Positions 60,983 to 64,000 of a stretch of 64,000 bases of DNA are shown here, one piece after another (the first letter of the stretch is position 1; every line of letters starts with the position of its first letter). This DNA is from Acidimicrobiales bacterium (GTDB taxonomy: Bacteria > Actinomycetota > Acidimicrobiia > Acidimicrobiales > SZUA-35). The stretch spans positions 124,001 through 188,000 of the forward strand of contig JANQPB010000015.1 in NCBI GenBank assembly GCA_028285495.1. The letters are read 5' to 3'. The notes below the pieces were generated by a model. It searched no databases. It had not been told where the DNA came from and was given only the letters and a program-made list of their open reading frames with translations. Position numbers and translations under genes: made by a program.

Positions 60983-61743
60983 TCTGCAACCTCACTGGTA
61001 GGCCGCCCGGCGCAGTAGATGTCAGTATGGTACTAATCCGACCATTTTGCAACCGCAAGCCCCCGAGACTCAGATCGGTGCGCCGCGTATGTGCTTCAAC
61101 ATGCTTGTTGATACAGACAGCAGATAGAGGGCCAGTCCCGTCTGGTCGAAAGGCAAAGGGCTGGCTGGGTAGACTCCTCATTGTTTGGCGACCGATCCCT
61201 CGTGCGGCTGTCAAGTACATCGTCGGATACCTGGTTTGTCCATCCTTTGGCCACCTCAAGCGAGGCCAGCGTCTGTCTGAGATGGCCCCAACGAGCCGGG
61301 TGAGCCAACCTCGTTGCCCGATCGCTCGGTGAGACATGATGGCGATGTCTGCGGGACTACCGCGCCGTCGCGCCAGCCTGGTTGCTTGCCAGGACAGCCG
61401 CAAGACAACCTCGGGACTCAGGCGTTGATGGCGACATCGTGTGACGCTGCCGAGCGGACGGCTGCGTGCCGTCGTCGTGCATCGAGATTCGACGAGCAAC
61501 TGGTCGAGCATGTCCCCGATCTGAACGGATCCGACCTGGTTGAGCTGAGCCGGCCAGGTCGTGCAGCGGACGGCGGCATGGCGACGACTCGCGTCGCGAG
61601 AGACGGGCAGACGGTGAGACCGATCTTGGCGCAGTCGGCGCTGCGGTGTGACGAGATCGGGGCTGACGAGCTCGAGCCCGAGACTGTCCGTGGGCGACAC
61701 CACCGACTGGCCGGAGCTTGACCGGCAGCAACCACCCTTGCCG
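60983..61743. other. Interval without a convincing gene, downstream of flagellin
   Basis: A long minus-strand frame (to 61826) crosses into the flagellin gene and has Ser/Arg-rich, domain-free sequence. A 135-codon plus frame has no recognisable feature. The usual flagellin neighbours (fliS, fliD, fliW, csrA) are not here. Confidence 0.35.
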
Positions 61744-62571
61744 CTAGACGAGGAGCTCGAGAACGGAGACCGAGATGAGGCTGGCCTGTCCGACCATTGC
61801 GGTACCAGTCGCCAGCAGGATCTCATGCTCGGAGAACCTCGCTATCTCGTTGGCAATGTCCGTGTCGCTGATTCGGGACACGGAAGCACTGAGGTTGTCG
61901 GCGGTGAGTAGCAGGTTGCGGATCGTCGAGTCGAGGCGCTGATGTGCTGCGCCGAGCGCCCCACGACTCGTGGAGATAGCTTCGATGGCAAGGTCGATGC
62001 TCTCGATCGACGTCCGGGCGTTGGCCGCCGTGTTCACACTCAGAGCTGCAAGATCGTTTCCGGCACCACCCAGTGCGTTGGCGTCGACCAGCCCCACGCT
62101 CAGGAGGATCTGATTACCAGACCCGCCTTCGGCCCCGAGCTGGAGAGCCATCGCCGTGGCGGTGAAGACTGCTCGGCCGCTGAACGTCGTGTCGGTGCCG
62201 ATTCGATCGATCTCGGCGGCGAGTGCGTCCAGCTCCACCTTGATCGAGGCTCGGGCGGTGGAGTCGTTTGAGTCGTTGGCGGCTTGGACCGCGAGCTGTC
62301 GCATGCGGTTCAAGAGGTTGTGGACTTCCTGGAGTGCGCCTTCCGCAGTCTGCAGGAAGCTGATGCCCTCCTGTGCGTTGCGGGCGGCTTGTCGCAGGCC
62401 TGAAGCCTCGGCGTTCAGCTTCTGGGAGATGACCAGGCCAGCGGCGTCGTCACCGGCCCGGTTGAGTGCGGAACCCGTGTTGAGCCTCTCGAGGCTCAGG
62501 GCGAGTTCATCCCCTAGGTAGGAGGCGTTCCTCGTGGCATTGAGGGCCATGACATTGGTGTTGATGCGCAT
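61744..62571 (-). CDS. Flagellin
   Basis: 275 residues from ATG 62571 behind AGGGAGGA. The conserved D0/D1 ends are intact: MRINTNVMALNATRN, LERLNTGSALNRAGDDAAGLVIS, NAQEGISFLQTAEGALQEVHNLLNRMRQLAVQAAND, and at the C-terminus ISDTDIANEIARFSEHEILLATGTAMVGQA. No D2/D3 surface domains, so a short, plain filament protein. Exported by the flagellar type III system. It is isolated from other flagellar genes, so it may be a secondary copy. Confidence 0.95.
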   Translation of the reverse strand: MRINTNVMALNATRNASYLGDELALSLERLNTGSALNRAGDDAAGLVISQKLNAEASGLRQAARNAQEGISFLQTAEGALQEVHNLLNRMRQLAVQAANDSNDSTARASIKVELDALAAEIDRIGTDTTFSGRAVFTATAMALQLGAEGGSGNQILLSVGLVDANALGGAGNDLAALSVNTAANARTSIESIDLAIEAISTSRGALGAAHQRLDSTIRNLLLTADNLSASVSRISDTDIANEIARFSEHEILLATGTAMVGQASLISVSVLELLV

Positions 62572-62815
62572 CTCGGTTGTCCTCCCTATGGAGACAGCTG
62601 ACTGTGCGCCTCTCACTGGGCAGAGAGTGCCTTGCACGAAGGTGCGTTTGGCTCAGTCTCGTCCGATCGCAGGGAAGTAGTAGGCGCTGCCGCAGGGGAG
62701 ACTCCCCCCGAAGCGACTCCGAGACCTGGCGACACCGCGGACGACCGCTGCTCAATGGACCAATGGATCGCCGCCATCATGCCAGCGGAAGCCTCGCCTC
62801 GATGGGTGTGGACGG

Positions 62816-63060
62816 TCAGTCGGCGAGGACGGTGACGAGAAGGGTGGCGGTGTCACAGGTCCTTCCGGTATCGCAGATCTCGTAGGTGAGCCGATCGATG
62901 CCGGCGAGTCATTGGCGAGCACGTCGACCGTCGCCGATGCCTCCTCCACTACCGTGCCGCTGTCCGAGTTGGCGGTCGGACCGACAGATGACTGCGTTGA
63001 CGTGCTCGTTGTCGTGGTCGTCGTGCGCGTCCACTTCGTGGGGCCCTCGCTGGGGTTCGG
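62816..63060 (-). pseudogene. Frameshifted remnant of a Big_9/cadherin-like surface repeat
   Basis: One frame reads PTANSDSGTVVEEASATVDVLANDS; after a frame change another reads AGIDRLTYEICDTGRTCDTATLLVTVLAD and stops at 62816. Together these are the start and end of a tandem Ig-like repeat typical of large secreted adhesins, with the middle deleted. No upstream protein remains before the divergent HDOD gene. The Thr/Ser run before it may have been a linker. Confidence 0.7.
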
Positions 63061-63123
63061 CTCATGTCGGCTCCGGTTCGGCCGACATAGAACAGGGACC
63101 CGACCACCCAAAGCAGGCCCACC

Positions 63124-64000
63124 ATGCTGAGGATCTTGTTCGTTGACGACGAGCCCGACGACTTGCAGGCGATTCGCCGCACCAGTCAGCTCATGCAGCA
63201 CGAGTGGGACATGCACTTCGTCGACAGTGGCCAGGCAGCCTTGGTCGTACTGTCACAACGACCATTCGATGTGGTCGTTTCCGACATGCGGATGACAAGA
63301 ATGGACGGCGCCGACCTCCTCGCCGCCGTACGCCGCCAGTACCCTACTTGCGCTCGCATCATTCTCTCAGACTGCACAGAGAAGGATGCGCAGTTCCGCT
63401 CGACAAAGGTCGCTCATCAGCTCCTGAGCAAGCCATGTAGGCTCGACGAGCTCACCCGCACGATCGATCGGATCCAAGCTTCCCGAGGCTACGTCGAGTC
63501 CAATGCCATCCGGGCGATCGTGGGACAGGTCGACCAGTTGCCCGTGCTCGGCGACGTCTACGAAGACTTCATGGCTGCTGTCGATCGCGACACTTCCACC
63601 GCCGAAGCGTTGGGCCGAATCGTCTCTCAGGACATCGCTCTGACGGCTGAGCTGCTGCGTCTGGTCAACTCGGCGTTCTTCGGTCTCCGCCGCACGGTCG
63701 ATTCGACCGCAGACGCCATCACCTACCTCGGGGTCGATGTCGTGCGAGCGATCGTCGCTGGCCATTCCGTGTTCGGCGTCGATGTGCCAGGCCTCGACGT
63801 CGACCGGATCGCGTGTCGCGCCCAGTGGGCCGCTGCTCTCGTCCGGGCGATGCTTCGAGCAGAGGGTGCATCCAACCAGGAGGCTGCCGAAGGCTACCTC
63901 GCCGGCGGCCTGCATGAGGTGGGGCTCCTGGTCCTCGGCTCGCTGCCCGTACCACCGGGCGCCGACCTGACCGCGGTCGTCGAGAGCAACGATCCGATCG
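63124..64000 (+). CDS. Receiver-HDOD signalling protein (partial, runs off the window)
   Basis: At least 292 residues from ATG 63124. Residues 1-120 are a receiver: LFVDDEPDD, phospho-Asp in VVVSDMRMTRMDG, Ser in IILSDCTEK and LLSKPC. From about 138 an HDOD domain follows (QLPVLGDVYEDFMAAVDR, SQDIALTAELLRLVNSAFFGL, ADAITYLGVDVVRAIVAGH). Such proteins act in motility, c-di-GMP and stress signalling; closeness to flagellin fits. The C-terminus is outside the window. Confidence 0.9.
   Translation, partial: MLRILFVDDEPDDLQAIRRTSQLMQHEWDMHFVDSGQAALVVLSQRPFDVVVSDMRMTRMDGADLLAAVRRQYPTCARIILSDCTEKDAQFRSTKVAHQLLSKPCRLDELTRTIDRIQASRGYVESNAIRAIVGQVDQLPVLGDVYEDFMAAVDRDTSTAEALGRIVSQDIALTAELLRLVNSAFFGLRRTVDSTADAITYLGVDVVRAIVAGHSVFGVDVPGLDVDRIACRAQWAAALVRAMLRAEGASNQEAAEGYLAGGLHEVGLLVLGSLPVPPGADLTAVVESNDPI

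Overview
The window is high-GC bacterial DNA with dense, mostly unidirectional gene runs, many GTG starts and ATGA/GTGA start-stop overlaps. Coproheme decarboxylase, glucosyl-3-phosphoglycerate synthase, the decaprenyl-phosphoryl-arabinose genes and a FurB/Zur-type regulator point to an actinobacterium. A flagellin gene and the mix of families suggest a deep lineage such as Acidimicrobiia; this placement is an inference.

Positions 1-19,700 look like core chromosome: an MFS transporter, NUDIX hydrolase, GlnD, an S1-domain protein, ChdC/HemQ, a large membrane PAS-GGDEF-EAL protein, a GNAT protein, FdhD, GroEL behind a perfect CIRCE operator, GpgS, glycerate kinase and a LytR_C protein, ending at a tRNA-Thr(TGT).

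Positions 19,750-49,900 look like a genomic island. It starts at the tRNA-Thr. It ends at a copy of the tRNA 3' part plus about 175 bp of downstream sequence that includes the tail of a dead IS481-type transposase. The left two thirds (20.3-40.2 kb) look like a metal-acquisition locus: a lipoprotein with a His/Asp-rich linker and predicted beta-propeller, three methyltransferases, MogA, an iron-type alcohol dehydrogenase, two FecB/BtuC/BtuD-type importers, a YbtPQ/IrtAB-like pair of ABC proteins, a COG0523 (CobW) GTPase with a WD40 partner, a Fur/Zur-family regulator and an ArsR-family regulator. Five related palindromes (near 20,274, 23,516, 25,808, 32,540 and 36,634) lie before its transcription units and suggest a zinc (Zur) regulon. 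The right third (40.4-49.2 kb) is visibly less GC-rich and lies between pieces of IS256-type transposases. It holds an orphan thiB behind a TPP riboswitch and a compact minus-strand operon.

That operon is the most interesting item: a 67-residue cysteine-rich peptide followed by an ABC exporter, an S26 signal peptidase, a MauE-like protein, a membrane thioredoxin (CPKC), a glutamine-cyclotransferase-like propeller protein and a Rieske oxygenase, with a LuxR-type regulator upstream. I read it as a candidate ribosomally made, disulfide-rich, possibly pyroglutamyl secreted peptide.

Positions 50-57.6 kb return to high GC: a polytopic membrane protein, a histidine kinase, and a tight operon for decaprenyl-phosphoryl-arabinose synthesis (small membrane protein, HAD phosphatase, UbiA-type transferase, DprE1, DprE2). 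Positions 57.6-64 kb are patchy: two dead transposases, an orphan receiver, a flagellin, a frameshifted cell-surface repeat remnant, and a receiver-HDOD gene running off the right edge.
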